From: an uncultured Burkholderiaceae bacterium
Lineage (GTDB): Bacteria > Pseudomonadota > Gammaproteobacteria > Burkholderiales > Burkholderiaceae_F
Direction of reading: 5' to 3'
Length of the DNA: 17,616 nucleotides
Assembly: GCA_937936215.1 (NCBI GenBank)
Contig: CALGWX010000202.1
Location: 1-17,616, forward strand
Positions 1-7,087 of this stretch are shown here, piece by piece; the first letter of the stretch is position 1; every line of letters begins with the position of its first letter. The notes beneath the pieces are model-generated. The model saw only the letters and a list, made by a program, of their open reading frames with translations. It made no database searches and was not told where the DNA came from. A program made the translations under genes and the position numbers.

Positions 1-1
1 C

Positions 2-1576
2 CCCGGGCACGACATCGTCGACCACCGCACCTGGGTTTTCCTCGGCGACGGCTGCCTGATGGAAGGCGTGTCGCACGAGGCCTGTTCGCTGGCCGGGGTC
101 TTCGGCCTTTCAAAGCTGGTCTGCTTCTACGACGACAACGGCATCTCGATCGACGGCCACGTCAAGGGCTGGTTCCGCGACGACACCGCGGCGCGCTTCC
201 GCGCCTATGGCTGGAACGTGGTCGGGCCGGTCGACGGCCACGACACCCTGGCTATCGAGGCGGCGATTGAAGCGGCGCTGACCGAGACGCAGCGGCCCAC
301 CCTCGTCATCTGCCGCACCACCATCGGCTGGGGCGCGCCGAAGGCGGCCGGAACGCACGAGGTTCACGGCGCGCCGCTGGGCGCCGAGGAGACCGCCGCC
401 ACCCGCGCCGCGCTCGGCTGGAACCATCCGCCGTTCGAGGTGCCCGAGGCGCTGCGGGCACAGTGGGACGCGCGCGCCGCCGGCCGCGTGGTGCGCGGCG
501 CCTGGCAGCAGCGCTTTGAGGCGTATGCGGCCGAGCACCCGCAGCTGGCCGCCGAGTTCAGCCGCCGCATGGCCGGCGAGCTGCCCGCCAACTGGACGGA
601 CACGGCCGGGGCGGTGCTCAAGGCGGCGCGCGCGGTCACCGCGGCCACCGCCACCCGCAAGTCGTCGCAGAACGCGCTCGAACTGCTGGTGCCGGCGGTG
701 CCGGAACTGCTCGGCGGCTCGGCGGACCTGACCTGGTCGAACCTCACGGCGGTGAAGGCCTCGGCCTCGGTCGACAGCCGCGCCGACGGCAACTACGTGC
801 ACTACGGCGTGCGCGAGTTCGGCATGGCGGCGCTGATGAACGGCATCGCCCTACACGGCGGCTTCATCCCCTACGGCGGCACCTTTGCCGTCTTCACCGA
901 CTACGCGCGCAGCGGCATCCGCATGAGTGCGCTGATGAAGACGCGTGCCATCTACGTGCTGACGCACGACTCGATCGGCCTGGGCGAGGACGGGCCGACC
1001 CACCAGCCGGTCGAGCACGCCGCCAGTTTGCGCGTGATCCCGAACCTGGAGGTCTGGCGGCCCTGCGACAGCGTCGAGACGGCGGTGGCCTGGCGCGCCG
1101 GCATCGAGCGGCGCGAGGGCCCGACCGCGCTGCTGCTGTCGCGGCAGAACCTGCCGGCGCTGGCCGCCGCGGCGGCGGAGGGCGACATCGCCCGTGGCGG
1201 CTACGTGCTGGCGGAGGCCGACGGCGCGCCGCAGGTGGTGCTGATCGGCACCGGCTCCGAGCTGGCGCTGGCGCTGGAAGCGCAGAAACTGCTCGCCGCC
1301 GAAGGCATCCGCGCCCGCGTCGTCTCGATGCCCAGCACGACCGCCTTCGACCGCCAGCACCGCGACTGGCAGGCGGCGGTGCTGCCGCCTGGCGTGCCCC
1401 GGGTGGCCGTGGAGGCGGGCCATCCCGACTTCTGGCGCAAGTACGTCGGCCTCGACGGCGAGGTCCTTGGTGTGGCCACGTTCGGCGAGTCGGCCCCAGC
1501 GGGCAAGCTGTACGCGCATTTCGGCCTGACCGCCGAGAACGTCGCCGCGGCGGCGCGGCGCGTCATCCGGCGCTGA
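2..1576 (+). CDS. tkt: Transketolase, 5'-truncated by window edge
   Basis: This thiamine-diphosphate enzyme moves two-carbon ketol units between sugar phosphates in the pentose phosphate pathway and, in autotrophs, the Calvin cycle (where it is called CbbT). It is cytoplasmic. The reading frame is open from base 2, and 524 residues are visible. The family is usually about 660-680 residues, so roughly 140-150 N-terminal residues lie outside the window. Visible landmarks are the ThDP-binding stretch GDGCLMEG followed by FYDDNGISIDG, then VDGHD. In the pyrimidine domain GVREFGMAALMNG carries the catalytic glutamate, followed by FTDYARSGIRMSALM, LTHDSIGLGEDGPTHQPVEH and SRQNLPAL. The C-terminal transketolase domain ends at VIRR. 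The Met at base 59 lies inside the ThDP-binding domain and is not the start. In Betaproteobacteria tkt often heads a gap-pgk-pyk-fba cluster. Here pyk and fba lie about 13 kb away on the other strand. Family assignment is secure; a specific CbbT role is inference. Confidence 0.97.
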   Translation, partial: PGHDIVDHRTWVFLGDGCLMEGVSHEACSLAGVFGLSKLVCFYDDNGISIDGHVKGWFRDDTAARFRAYGWNVVGPVDGHDTLAIEAAIEAALTETQRPTLVICRTTIGWGAPKAAGTHEVHGAPLGAEETAATRAALGWNHPPFEVPEALRAQWDARAAGRVVRGAWQQRFEAYAAEHPQLAAEFSRRMAGELPANWTDTAGAVLKAARAVTAATATRKSSQNALELLVPAVPELLGGSADLTWSNLTAVKASASVDSRADGNYVHYGVREFGMAALMNGIALHGGFIPYGGTFAVFTDYARSGIRMSALMKTRAIYVLTHDSIGLGEDGPTHQPVEHAASLRVIPNLEVWRPCDSVETAVAWRAGIERREGPTALLLSRQNLPALAAAAAEGDIARGGYVLAEADGAPQVVLIGTGSELALALEAQKLLAAEGIRARVVSMPSTTAFDRQHRDWQAAVLPPGVPRVAVEAGHPDFWRKYVGLDGEVLGVATFGESAPAGKLYAHFGLTAENVAAAARRVIRR

Positions 1577-1633
1577 GCGGCCGCGGGGCGTCGCGCGGTG
1601 CTGGCGCCACCACGGGCGCCGTGCGACGGCCGC
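1577..1633 (+). terminator. Nested hairpin directly after transketolase stop
   Basis: Three nested stems start at the base after the tkt stop. GCGGCC (1577-1582) pairs with GGCCGC (1628-1633), GTCGC (1590-1594) with GCGAC (1623-1627), and GGCGCC (1603-1608) with GGCGCC (1615-1620) across the loop ACCACG. The left side has unpaired bulges. No T-tract follows, so this is not a canonical intrinsic terminator. A role in 3'-end protection or Rho-assisted termination is inference. The rest of the gap to base 1805 is GC-rich and holds only the candidate operator at 1754-1770. Confidence 0.4.
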
Positions 1634-1753
1634 CCGCGCTGCCCCGGGGTGGCTGCGCCGGGCTGCGACCGCGCGGCTCGCCGCGATCCGGCCGCCCGCC
1701 CACCGCAACCGACGCCGCCGCGGCATCGGCACCGCGCGCGATCGACGCCACGG

Positions 1754-1773
1754 ATACCGTTGGGGGGTATGAT
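1754..1773 (+). promoter_or_regulatory. Candidate CsoR/FrmR/CstR-type operator with -10-like box
   Basis: The bases ATACC (1754-1758) and GGTAT (1766-1770) form an inverted repeat around GTTGGGG, giving a G-rich tract flanked by ATAC and GTAT. This resembles the operators known for the CsoR/RcnR/FrmR (DUF156) repressor family, a G or C run bounded by ATAC/GTAT. TATGAT (1768-1773) overlaps its right half and matches five of six bases of a sigma-70 -10 box. No convincing -35 box is present. The site lies 32 bases before the thioredoxin-fold gene. Whether a repressor binds is inference, and no repressor gene is in the window. Confidence 0.4.
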
Positions 1774-1805
1774 GAAAGTTACTCTGCAGACCTGAAAGCG
1801 CTCCG

Positions 1806-2363
1806 ATGGCCGCCCAGTCCGAACCGCTGGTTGCCGGCGCCCCTGCGCCGGACTTCGCCCTGCCCGGCGTCGATGGCCGCACCTGGACCCGCGACCAGTG
1901 CCGCGGTCCCAACGGCCTGCTGGTGATGTTCATCTGCAATCACTGCCCCTACGTGCAGGCGGTGATCGACCGCATCGTGCGCGACGCGCGCGATCTGGCG
2001 CCGCTGGGCATCGGCACGGTGGCGATCAGCGCCAACGACGTGGTCGCCTACCCGGAGGACTCGTTCGAGAACATGGCGGCGATGGCGCGCCGGCACGGCT
2101 TTCCGTTCCCCTACCTGTACGACGAGTCGCAGCAGGTGGCGCGCGCCTACGGCGCCGTCTGCACGCCAGACTTCTTCGGCTTCAACGCCAAGCTGCAGTT
2201 GCAGTACCGCGGCCGCCTGGACGCCTCCAGGCGCGACCCAGCGCCACCGGACGCCCGGCGCGAACTGTTCGAGGCGATGAAGCTCATCGCCGCCACCGGT
2301 GTCGGGCCCGCCGAGCAGTGGCCCAGCATCGGCTGCTCGATCAAGTGGCGCGCCGCCGCCTGA
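1806..2363 (+). CDS. PRX-like thioredoxin-fold protein (AhpC/TSA-related redoxin)
   Basis: This is a 185-residue cytoplasmic redoxin with no signal peptide. It begins with the AhpC/TSA-like N-terminus APDFALPGVDG and carries a CxxC redox pair, Cys44-Asn-His-Cys47, in the stretch MFICNHCPYV. Later landmarks of the PRX_like1-type subgroup are SANDVVAYPEDS, FPYLYDESQQVARAYG, VCTPDFFGF (with the cis-proline segment) and the C-terminal PSIGCSIKW. Members of this group are predicted thiol-disulfide oxidoreductases or peroxiredoxin-like proteins, and the physiological partner is generally unknown. The ATG at 1806 fits the family length; the ribosome-binding site before it is weak. It is the first gene of an operon: the rhodanese gene starts 23 bases after its stop and cbbY follows. 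That context suggests sulfur or thiol redox handling, but no substrate can be assigned. Confidence 0.88.
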   Translation: MAAQSEPLVAGAPAPDFALPGVDGRTWTRDQCRGPNGLLVMFICNHCPYVQAVIDRIVRDARDLAPLGIGTVAISANDVVAYPEDSFENMAAMARRHGFPFPYLYDESQQVARAYGAVCTPDFFGFNAKLQLQYRGRLDASRRDPAPPDARRELFEAMKLIAATGVGPAEQWPSIGCSIKWRAAA

Positions 2364-2386
2364 CGCGGCTGTCCTGGAGACTCTCG

Positions 2387-2995
2387 ATGAACGCTTTCCG
2401 CCTCCTCCTGCTCGCCCTGTTCTCCGCCTGGATCGGCATCGCCCAGGCGCAGCCGATGCCGGCGGCCACCTTCGACCCGAAGAAGGTCGGCGAAGAACAG
2501 CGCACCAAGCTGGAGCTGTACCTGTCGCCGAAGCAGGCGGCGGACTTCGTGCGCAAGAACAAGGACAAGGTGCTTTTCCTCGACGTGCGCACGCGCGCCG
2601 AGCCGGTGTTCGTCGGCATGGCCACACTGGTCGACGCGCTGGTGCCGTACGTAGAGTTCCCGGAGATGCACGCCGACTGGGGCTGGGACGAGACGCGCGG
2701 CGCGTACAAGTACGAGCCGTTCAACGACTTCGCGCCCGAGGTGGCGCGGCGGCTGAAGGAAAAGGGGCTGACGCCCAACGACCCGATCGTGCTGATGTGC
2801 CGCTCCGGCGACCGCTCCTCGCGCGCCGCCAATTTACTCGCCGACCTCGGCTACAAGCGTGTGTACTCGGTGGTCGGCGGCTTCGAGGGGCCGATCAACG
2901 AGAAGACCGGCAAGCGCGACATCGGCGGCTGGAAGAACGCCGGCCTGCCGTGGAGCTACGAGCTCGACAAGAAGAAGATGTACTTCGTGCACTGA
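2387..2995 (+). CDS. Exported single-domain rhodanese-like protein
   Basis: This 202-residue protein starts with a typical Sec signal peptide: basic start, hydrophobic LLLLALFSAWIGI, and a likely cleavage site after AQA near residue 22. It should therefore act in the periplasm. The mature part is one rhodanese domain, with FLDVRTRAEPVFVG near residue 64 and the active-site loop CRSGDRSSRAA starting at Cys138, then VYSVVGGFEG. Rhodaneses transfer sulfane sulfur through a cysteine persulfide, and the intact Cys indicates an active enzyme. The charged tail YELDKKKMYFVH is seen in related proteobacterial proteins. The ATG at 2387 is chosen because GGAGA lies six bases upstream and a signal peptide follows at once; the open frame further upstream overlaps the redoxin gene. 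cbbY begins two bases after the stop, suggesting coupled translation. The natural sulfur donor and acceptor are unknown. Confidence 0.9.
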   Translation: MNAFRLLLLALFSAWIGIAQAQPMPAATFDPKKVGEEQRTKLELYLSPKQAADFVRKNKDKVLFLDVRTRAEPVFVGMATLVDALVPYVEFPEMHADWGWDETRGAYKYEPFNDFAPEVARRLKEKGLTPNDPIVLMCRSGDRSSRAANLLADLGYKRVYSVVGGFEGPINEKTGKRDIGGWKNAGLPWSYELDKKKMYFVH

Positions 2996-2997
2996 GC

Positions 2998-3741
2998 GTG
3001 CGCCCGGCAGCGGTCATCTTCGACGTTGACGGCACGCTCGCCGAGACCGAGCGTGACGGCCATCGCGTCGCCTTCAACCGCGCCTTCGCCGAGGCCGGCC
3101 TGCCCTGGCATTGGGACGAGCGGCTCTACGGCGAGCTGCTCGCCGTCACCGGCGGTAAGGAACGCATTGCGCATTACGCGCAGCGCTTCGCCCCGGACTG
3201 GCTGAACGAGCCCGATGCGCCCCGGCGCATCGCCGAACTGCACGCGCGGAAAAACGCGCATTACGCGGCGATTGCGGAGGCGGGTGAACTGCCGCTGCGG
3301 CCTGGCGTGGCCGCGCTGTTCGACGCACTGGCCGCGGCCGGCATCCGGCTGGCCATCGCCACTACCACCAGCCGCGCCAATGTCGACGTGCTGCTGCGCA
3401 CGACGCTGGGGGCGGACGCGGCGCGGCGCTTCGATGCCATCGTCTGCGGCGAGGACGTGGCGCGCAAGAAGCCCGACCCGGAGGCGTACGCGCTGGCGCT
3501 GCGGCAGCTTGGGCTGTCGCCGGCGCATTGCGTGGCGGTCGAGGACTCGGCCAACGGCCTGCGCGCCGCGCTCGGCGCGGGCATCGCGACGGTCATCGTC
3601 CGCAGCCTGTACTCGCGCGGCGAAGACTTCAGCGGCGCGCTGGCGGTGTTCGACGGTTACGCGGCGCAGCCGCCGGCGCCAAGCCAACGCCTGCTTTCGG
3701 CCGCGCACCTGACGGGCAGCGCGTTGCTCGCCCACCCGTAA
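2998..3741 (+). CDS. cbbY: CbbY-type HAD phosphatase (xylulose-1,5-bisphosphate phosphatase-like)
   Basis: This 247-residue HAD-superfamily hydrolase has all four motifs: DVDGT at Asp9/Asp11 (nucleophile and acid/base), TTTS at 122-125, KKPDP at 157-161 and VEDSANG with Glu182/Asp183. The N-terminal and cap sequence ETERDGHRVAFNRAF followed by YGELLAVTGGKERI is characteristic of CbbY. CbbY dephosphorylates xylulose-1,5-bisphosphate, a misfire product that inhibits RuBisCO. Broader sugar-phosphate phosphatase activity cannot be excluded. The start is taken as GTG at 2998, two bases after the rhodanese stop, because the DxDGT motif then sits at the usual residue 9. Translation is probably coupled to the upstream gene. 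Being in one operon with a redoxin and a rhodanese, rather than with RuBisCO genes, is unusual. RuBisCO itself is not in the window. Confidence 0.88.
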   Translation: MRPAAVIFDVDGTLAETERDGHRVAFNRAFAEAGLPWHWDERLYGELLAVTGGKERIAHYAQRFAPDWLNEPDAPRRIAELHARKNAHYAAIAEAGELPLRPGVAALFDALAAAGIRLAIATTTSRANVDVLLRTTLGADAARRFDAIVCGEDVARKKPDPEAYALALRQLGLSPAHCVAVEDSANGLRAALGAGIATVIVRSLYSRGEDFSGALAVFDGYAAQPPAPSQRLLSAAHLTGSALLAHP

Positions 3742-3771
3742 CCGCGGCGCCACCGGCCCGCCAGGCCGCGG
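3742..3771. terminator. Weak hairpin between convergent cbbY and dctM
   Basis: CCGCGGC (3742-3748) can pair with GCCGCGG (3765-3771) across a 16-base GC-rich loop, in the 86-base gap between the convergent cbbY and dctM stops. There is no T-tract on either strand. It could serve both directions as a weak, Rho-assisted end; this is inference from position. Confidence 0.25.
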
Positions 3772-3827
3772 CCATCACGGCGACAGCTGGCATCGAGCCG
3801 AGGCCTACGCCGGCGTTGCGCGACGGG

Positions 3828-5294
3828 TCAGCGGTAGACGAGGTCGCGCAGGAACAGCGACAGCGCCGGCACGTAAGTGACGACCATCAGGCAGGCCAGC
3901 GCCACCGCCACGAAAGGCACCAGCCGCGCCACCATCTGGTCGAGCGAGATTCGCGCCACCGTGCAGGCGGCGAAGAGATTGACGCCGAACGGCGGCGTGA
4001 TCATGCCCAGCGCCAGGTTGACCACCATCACGATGCCGAAGTGCACCGGGTCGATGCCGAAGTGCACCGCCACCGGCACCAGGATCGGCGCCAGCACGAT
4101 GATCGCCGCCGAGGTCTCGATGAACATGCCGATCGCGAACAGCGCCGCATTGACGCCGAGCAGGAACAGCGCCGGTGAATCGAGCACCGCGCGCAGCCAC
4201 AGGCCGATCTGCTGTGGCACGCCGGCGCGGTCGATCAGCCAGGCGAAAACGCCGGCATTGGCGATGATGAACATGATCACCGCCGAGGAGATCACCGACT
4301 TCTTCAGCACCCCCAGCACGTCGCGCGGCTTGACCTCGCGATAGACGAAGATGCCGATCGCCAGCGCATAGAACACCGCCACCACCGACGCCTCAGTCGG
4401 CGTGAACACGCCGCCGTAGATGCCGCCGAGGATGATCACCGGCATCAGCAGCGCGAAGGTCGAGCGCGCCAGCAGCGCGGCGCGGGCGCGCGGGATCAGC
4501 AGCAGCACGGCGAAATAGCCGACGGCGAGCAGCATGCCCGCGAGGTCCCCAATGCGGTCGACGTCCTGCTCGCTCATGCCGGCGGCCCACCACGGGCCGA
4601 CCACCCGGTTGCCGAGCCAGAAGGCGGCGAGCGCCCCGGCCAGCGCGCCGACGTCCTGCACGGCGGTGACGATCGGCAGCCGGCCGTCGCCGTCCTGCCG
4701 GCCCCAACCCTGCCGCTTGCAGTACAGGTAGACGAACAGCATCAGCGCACCGCCGATCAGCAGCCCGGGGCCGAAGCCGGCGATGAACATCTCGCCGATC
4801 GACACCTCGGCGCTGACGCCGAACAGGATCATCGGGATCGACGGCGGGATCACCACGCCCAGCTCCGCGCTCGACGCCTGCAGTGCCGCCGCCCAGCCGC
4901 GTGGATAGCCGTGCTGGATCAGCGCCGGGATCAGGATCGCGCCGATGGCGAACGTCGTCGCCACCGACGAGCCCGACACGGCGGCGAAGATCATGCACGT
5001 CAGCACGCAGGTCATCGGCAGCCCCCCCTGCACGCCGCCGACGATGCTCTTGGCGAAGTCGACCAGCCGGCGCGAGATGCCGCCGTTTTCCATCAGGTTG
5101 CCGGCGAGGATGAAGAACGGGATCGCCACCAGCGGGAACTTGTCGATGGCGATGAACGCCTGCCGCGGCAGCTCGAACAGGTTGGCGTCGGAAAAGGCGC
5201 CGATGCCCAGCGTCGCCGCCAGCCCGATCGACACCGCCACTGAGATGCTGAAGGCGAAGCACAGCAGCATCGTGAGAATCATCGCGGTCGTCAC
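3828..5294 (-). CDS. dctM: TRAP transporter large permease, DctM type, with extra internal segment
   Basis: This is the large membrane subunit of a tripartite ATP-independent periplasmic transporter, which with DctQ drives sodium- or proton-coupled uptake of the ligand delivered by DctP. It has 488 residues, many hydrophobic helices, and DctM landmarks: FPLVAIPFFILAGNLMENGG near residue 53, GSSVATTFAIGAI near 108, ELGVVIPPSIPMILFG near 144, GGIYGGVFTPTEA near 290, and the C-terminal GMITPPFGVNLF. DctM proteins usually have about 425-430 residues. The excess lies at about residues 205-270, between VYLYCKRQGWGR and the ALLMPVIILGG helix, and contains two added hydrophobic stretches (about 215-236 and 250-268). 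The start is GTG at 5294, supported by AGGA seven bases upstream that overlaps the dctQ stop; dctQ ends nine bases before. The ligand is not predictable from this subunit. Confidence 0.95.
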   Translation of the reverse strand: MTTAMILTMLLCFAFSISVAVSIGLAATLGIGAFSDANLFELPRQAFIAIDKFPLVAIPFFILAGNLMENGGISRRLVDFAKSIVGGVQGGLPMTCVLTCMIFAAVSGSSVATTFAIGAILIPALIQHGYPRGWAAALQASSAELGVVIPPSIPMILFGVSAEVSIGEMFIAGFGPGLLIGGALMLFVYLYCKRQGWGRQDGDGRLPIVTAVQDVGALAGALAAFWLGNRVVGPWWAAGMSEQDVDRIGDLAGMLLAVGYFAVLLLIPRARAALLARSTFALLMPVIILGGIYGGVFTPTEASVVAVFYALAIGIFVYREVKPRDVLGVLKKSVISSAVIMFIIANAGVFAWLIDRAGVPQQIGLWLRAVLDSPALFLLGVNAALFAIGMFIETSAAIIVLAPILVPVAVHFGIDPVHFGIVMVVNLALGMITPPFGVNLFAACTVARISLDQMVARLVPFVAVALACLMVVTYVPALSLFLRDLVYR

Positions 5295-5303
5295 GGCGGC
5301 GTC

Positions 5304-5798
5304 CTACTGCTGCAGGTCGACTTCGCGGGCCGGCGGCTCGAGGTGGTGCGCGACCACCGCCAGCATCGAGAACAGCGCGCCGACCGGCACCGCCAGATAG
5401 GCCCAGGCGATCGACAGCGGCAGCGTGGCGAAGGTCTGGAAGCGGATCCGCCAGGCGAGGTCAAAGCCGTACCAGACCAGCGCCGCCAGGAAGCCCAGGG
5501 TCACGACGAGGATCAGCCGGCGCACGAAGCGCCGCCAGGCCCCGGTCGACAGGCGCAGCATCACGTCGACCGACACCAGCGCCCCCTGGCGGAAGGCGGC
5601 GACGGTGCCGAGCATCACGCACCAGACGAAAAGCCGCCCGATCAGCTCCTCGCTCCACGGGCTGGGCTGGTTCCAAACGAAGCGCGTCACCACCTGGTAC
5701 AGCCCGATGCACGCCAGCACCGCGAGCAGCGCCGCGGCCAGCAGCCACACCGCCGCCGTGAGGCGGCGGTCGACGGCGACAATCAGTCGACCCAGCAT
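5304..5798 (-). CDS. dctQ: TRAP transporter small permease, DctQ type
   Basis: This four-helix inner-membrane subunit pairs with DctM in a TRAP transporter. It has 164 residues from the chosen ATG at 5798 (MLGRLIVAVDRR). Hydrophobic helices lie around WLLAAALLAVLACIGLYQVV, LIGRLFVWCVMLGTVAAF, LILVVTLGFLAALVWYG and IAWAYLAVPVGALFSML. The segment QPSPWSEELIGRLFVWCVMLG is the typical DctQ signature around helix 2. A longer frame reaches back to a TTG at 5849, but those 17 codons run through a strong hairpin (5814-5834) and encode a Pro/Arg-rich stretch, so ATG 5798 is preferred even though no clear Shine-Dalgarno sequence precedes it. The gene lies 259 bases after dctP and nine bases before dctM. 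It is surely a DctQ; only the start is uncertain. Confidence 0.92.
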   Translation of the reverse strand: MLGRLIVAVDRRLTAAVWLLAAALLAVLACIGLYQVVTRFVWNQPSPWSEELIGRLFVWCVMLGTVAAFRQGALVSVDVMLRLSTGAWRRFVRRLILVVTLGFLAALVWYGFDLAWRIRFQTFATLPLSIAWAYLAVPVGALFSMLAVVAHHLEPPAREVDLQQ

Positions 5799-5803
5799 GT
5801 GCC

Positions 5804-5834
5804 GGAAAGGAAAGCGCCCCGCCAAGCGGGGCGC
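5804..5834 (-). terminator. Terminator-like attenuator between dctP and dctQ
   Basis: On the minus strand the nine-base stem GCGCCCCGC pairs perfectly with GCGGGGCGC around a three-base loop (5814-5834). It is followed at once by TTTCCTTTCC (5813 down to 5804), then the dctQ ATG at 5798. A strong stem plus a pyrimidine-rich tail fits a leaky intrinsic terminator. In TRAP operons such structures after dctP are thought to keep the binding protein in excess over the permeases. The regulatory effect is inference. Confidence 0.55.
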
Positions 5835-5963
5835 AGGCGGCCACGCCAAGGCGCTTCACGCGCCACCCGACGCCGCTGCGGGCGGCGCCTGCGCGCGCTC
5901 CGGGCGGACGCCCCGACGCGATCCACCGCACAGGGCCGCGGCCGGCGAAGATCGCTTGCGGCA

Positions 5964-6041
5964 GCGGATGCTGCGTCTTCGCCTGCGCCCGCAACCCGAG
6001 GCCCAGGCGCCGCCGACATCGGCCTGCGACGAAGCATCCGC
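5964..6041. repeat. Imperfect inverted repeat downstream of dctP
   Basis: GCGGATGCTGCGTC (5964-5977) is matched at 13 of 14 positions by the reverse complement of GACGAAGCATCCGC (6028-6041), with 50 bases between the arms. It lies 16 bases past the dctP stop in the 259-base dctP-dctQ gap. It may stabilise the 3' end of a dctP-only transcript, or may be chance in GC-rich DNA. The remainder of this gap shows no gene. Confidence 0.3.
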
Positions 6042-6057
6042 GGCGACGGCGCGCGGC

Positions 6058-7020
6058 CTACTTGAACTCTTGGATGCGCTTGATGTTCTCGGCGCCGTAC
6101 TTCTTGGCGAAGTCGGCGAACACCGGGGTCATGGCGGTGCGGAAGGCGGCGCCGTCGATCTTGCTGACCTCCACGCCTTCCTTGCGCAGCTGGTCGATGC
6201 CGCTGGCCTCGTCGTCGTTGACCTTCTTGCGCTGCGCCGCGGCGCCGATCTTCGCCGCCTCGCGGAAGGCAGCCTTGTCGGCGTCGGACAGCGCATTCCA
6301 CAGCTTCGGCGACAGGATCAGCACCGCCGGCGAGTACACATGGCCCGTGAGCGACAGGTGCTTCTGCACCTGCGAGAACTTGGCCGACAGGATCACCGGG
6401 ATCGGGTTTTCCTGGCCGTCGACCACGCCCTGCTGCAGCGCTGTGAACAGCTCCGAGAACGCCATCGGCGTGGGCTGCACGCCGATCGACTGGAAGGCCT
6501 GGATGTGCACCGGGTTCTGCATCGTGCGCACCTTCAGGCCGCGAACGTCCTCCGGCTTGACCACGGCGCGCCGGTTGTTGGTCAGGTGGCGGAAGCCGTT
6601 TTCCGTCCACGCCAGTCCGATCAGCCCCTTGGCGGTGAACTTGCCCAGCAGCTCCTGTCCGATCGGCCCGTCGAGCACGCGTCGGGCGTGGTCGTAGTCG
6701 CGGAACAGGAACGGGATGTCGACGATGCCGACCTCGGGCACGAAGTTCGACACCGGCCCGGTCGAGGTGTTGGTCGCGTCGAGCGTGCCCAGCTGCACCG
6801 CCTCGATGCTGGCGCGCTCGTCGTTGACGTTGGGCTGGATCTGGCACTTGTAGCGGCCGGCGGTGCGCTTCTCGACCTCGGCGCAGAAGGTCTGCGTGCC
6901 GACGCCGTAGTGCGACGTGGCCGGCGTGGCGTGCGAGATGCGGATCGTCGTCTGCGCGGCCGCGCCACCGAAGGCAAGCGCGGCGGCAACGGCAAAAAGC
7001 GATAGAGGCAAGATCTTCAT
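6058..7020 (-). CDS. dctP: TRAP transporter substrate-binding protein, DctP family
   Basis: This periplasmic solute receptor delivers ligand to the DctQM permease. The 320-residue precursor has a Sec signal peptide (MKILPLSLFAVAAALAFGG, likely cleaved after AAA near residue 23), and the mature protein begins with TTIRISHATPATSHYGVG. DctP landmarks are LGTLDATNTSTGP, VDIPFLFRDYDHAR, AWTENGFRHLTNN, GLKVRTMQNP (the conserved arginine that usually binds a ligand carboxylate), MAFSELFTALQQGVVDGQENP and the C-terminal KYGAENIKRIQEF. The conserved Arg suggests an organic-acid ligand, but the exact acid cannot be named. Start ATG 7020 is supported by GGGAGA six bases upstream and by the signal peptide; the open frame continues upstream to 7116 but codes for an Arg-rich, unlikely leader. 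It is the first gene of the dctPQM operon and is divergent from the M14 peptidase gene. Confidence 0.95.
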   Translation of the reverse strand: MKILPLSLFAVAAALAFGGAAAQTTIRISHATPATSHYGVGTQTFCAEVEKRTAGRYKCQIQPNVNDERASIEAVQLGTLDATNTSTGPVSNFVPEVGIVDIPFLFRDYDHARRVLDGPIGQELLGKFTAKGLIGLAWTENGFRHLTNNRRAVVKPEDVRGLKVRTMQNPVHIQAFQSIGVQPTPMAFSELFTALQQGVVDGQENPIPVILSAKFSQVQKHLSLTGHVYSPAVLILSPKLWNALSDADKAAFREAAKIGAAAQRKKVNDDEASGIDQLRKEGVEVSKIDGAAFRTAMTPVFADFAKKYGAENIKRIQEFK

Positions 7021-7087
7021 GCGGCGTCTCCCGGATTGGCTCTCACTCGCGCCAACGCCTGAAAGGCGCGCAGCGCGGAGGCGGCGA

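Noticed and set aside
5799..5849. TTG start for dctQ at 5849
   Set aside because: The added 17 codons pass through a perfect 9-bp hairpin and give a Pro/Arg-rich leader unlike DctQ N-termini; ATG 5798 fits the family.
5425..7005. Open frame of 526 codons on the plus strand
   Set aside because: It is antisense to dctQ and dctP and encodes an Arg/Ala/His-rich product with no family features.
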